NCBI GenBank assembly: GCA_027943245.1
Contig: JANDJZ010001060.1
Coordinates: 1-15,758 of the forward strand
Direction: 5' to 3'
Source of the DNA: Acanthamoeba sp. SK_2022b
Lineage: Eukaryota; Discosea; Longamoebia; Acanthamoebidae
Length of the DNA: 15,758 bases
Positions 15,709 to 15,758 of the stretch are shown here, in pieces. The position numbers were made by a program, and so were the translations under genes. A model generated the notes under the pieces. That model made no database searches and was not told the DNA's origin. It worked only from the letters and a program-made list of their open reading frames with translations. How positions within the stretch are numbered: position 1 is the stretch's first letter; each line of letters starts with the position of its first letter.

Positions 15709-15758
15709 ATGGCCTGGGTTTATCTGCTCGCCGCTGGGCTTCTCGAAATCGTCTGGGC
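15709..15758 (+). CDS. gdx: SMR-family guanidinium exporter (Gdx/SugE type), N-terminus only
   Basis: Only 16 codons are in the window: MAWVYLLAAGLLEIVW, the start of the first transmembrane helix, including the membrane-embedded Glu that binds substrate and protons in SMR proteins. The MAW-x-YLL-x-AGL-x-E-x-xW pattern is that of the SugE/Gdx branch rather than EmrE-type drug exporters. These work as small antiparallel dimers in the inner membrane exchanging guanidinium for protons. GGAAAG about eight bases upstream of the ATG serves as ribosome-binding site. The guanidine-II riboswitch just upstream supports the guanidinium role. The rest of the gene is beyond the right edge. Confidence 0.88.
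   Translation, partial: MAWVYLLAAGLLEIVW

Overview
The window is GC-rich bacterial DNA with short intergenic gaps. It most resembles a Caulobacterales alphaproteobacterium, possibly Brevundimonas. This is inferred from the codon bias toward G/C in third positions, the ATP synthase zeta inhibitor (DUF1476) lying beside purC, the PurS/PurQ/small-PurL form of FGAM synthase, and a GCTANAWC-like -10 element ahead of purL. No tRNA, rRNA, insertion sequence or CRISPR array was seen.

Layout, left to right. (1) 1-4462, minus strand: purL, a family-4 glycosyltransferase and a cytochrome P450 cut by the left edge, transcribed right to left. (2) 4574-6558: four small plus-strand genes flanking a minus-strand TspO/MBR-like membrane protein, plus a 391-base stretch with no secure gene. 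(3) 6575-9029, minus strand: a PEBP/YbhB-like protein, an AraJ-type MFS transporter and purQ. (4) 9136-10303, plus: cyclopropane-fatty-acid synthase family enzyme. (5) 10360-11354, minus: the coupled pair purC-purS, ending at a strong hairpin terminator; diverging from it is DUF1476 (plus), with its own textbook terminator. (6) 12152-15537, minus: purB, a hypoxanthine-DNA glycosylase-like gene and purU as an abutting or overlapping operon, followed by a fasciclin-domain lipoprotein. (7) 15538-15758: a two-hairpin guanidine-II (mini-ykkC) riboswitch ahead of the first codons of an SMR-family guanidinium exporter, cut by the right edge.

Metabolically the window is dominated by de novo purine synthesis: PurL, PurQ and PurS form one FGAM synthase complex, PurC and PurB act later, and PurU yields formate from 10-formyl-THF that can feed formate-dependent purine steps. 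These genes are dispersed among accessory genes rather than forming one operon.

Nine of the protein genes are broken by small indels: purL, the TspO-like gene, purQ, PEBP, the CFA synthase gene, DUF1476, purU, the glycosylase and purB. Several lie in short homopolymers, and reading across them restores family-typical sequence. Because many of these genes are expected to be needed and all carry otherwise intact sequence, I read this as sequencing or consensus error rather than gene decay. They are annotated as one gene each with the breaks described. The most interesting element is the guanidine-II riboswitch and exporter at the right edge.
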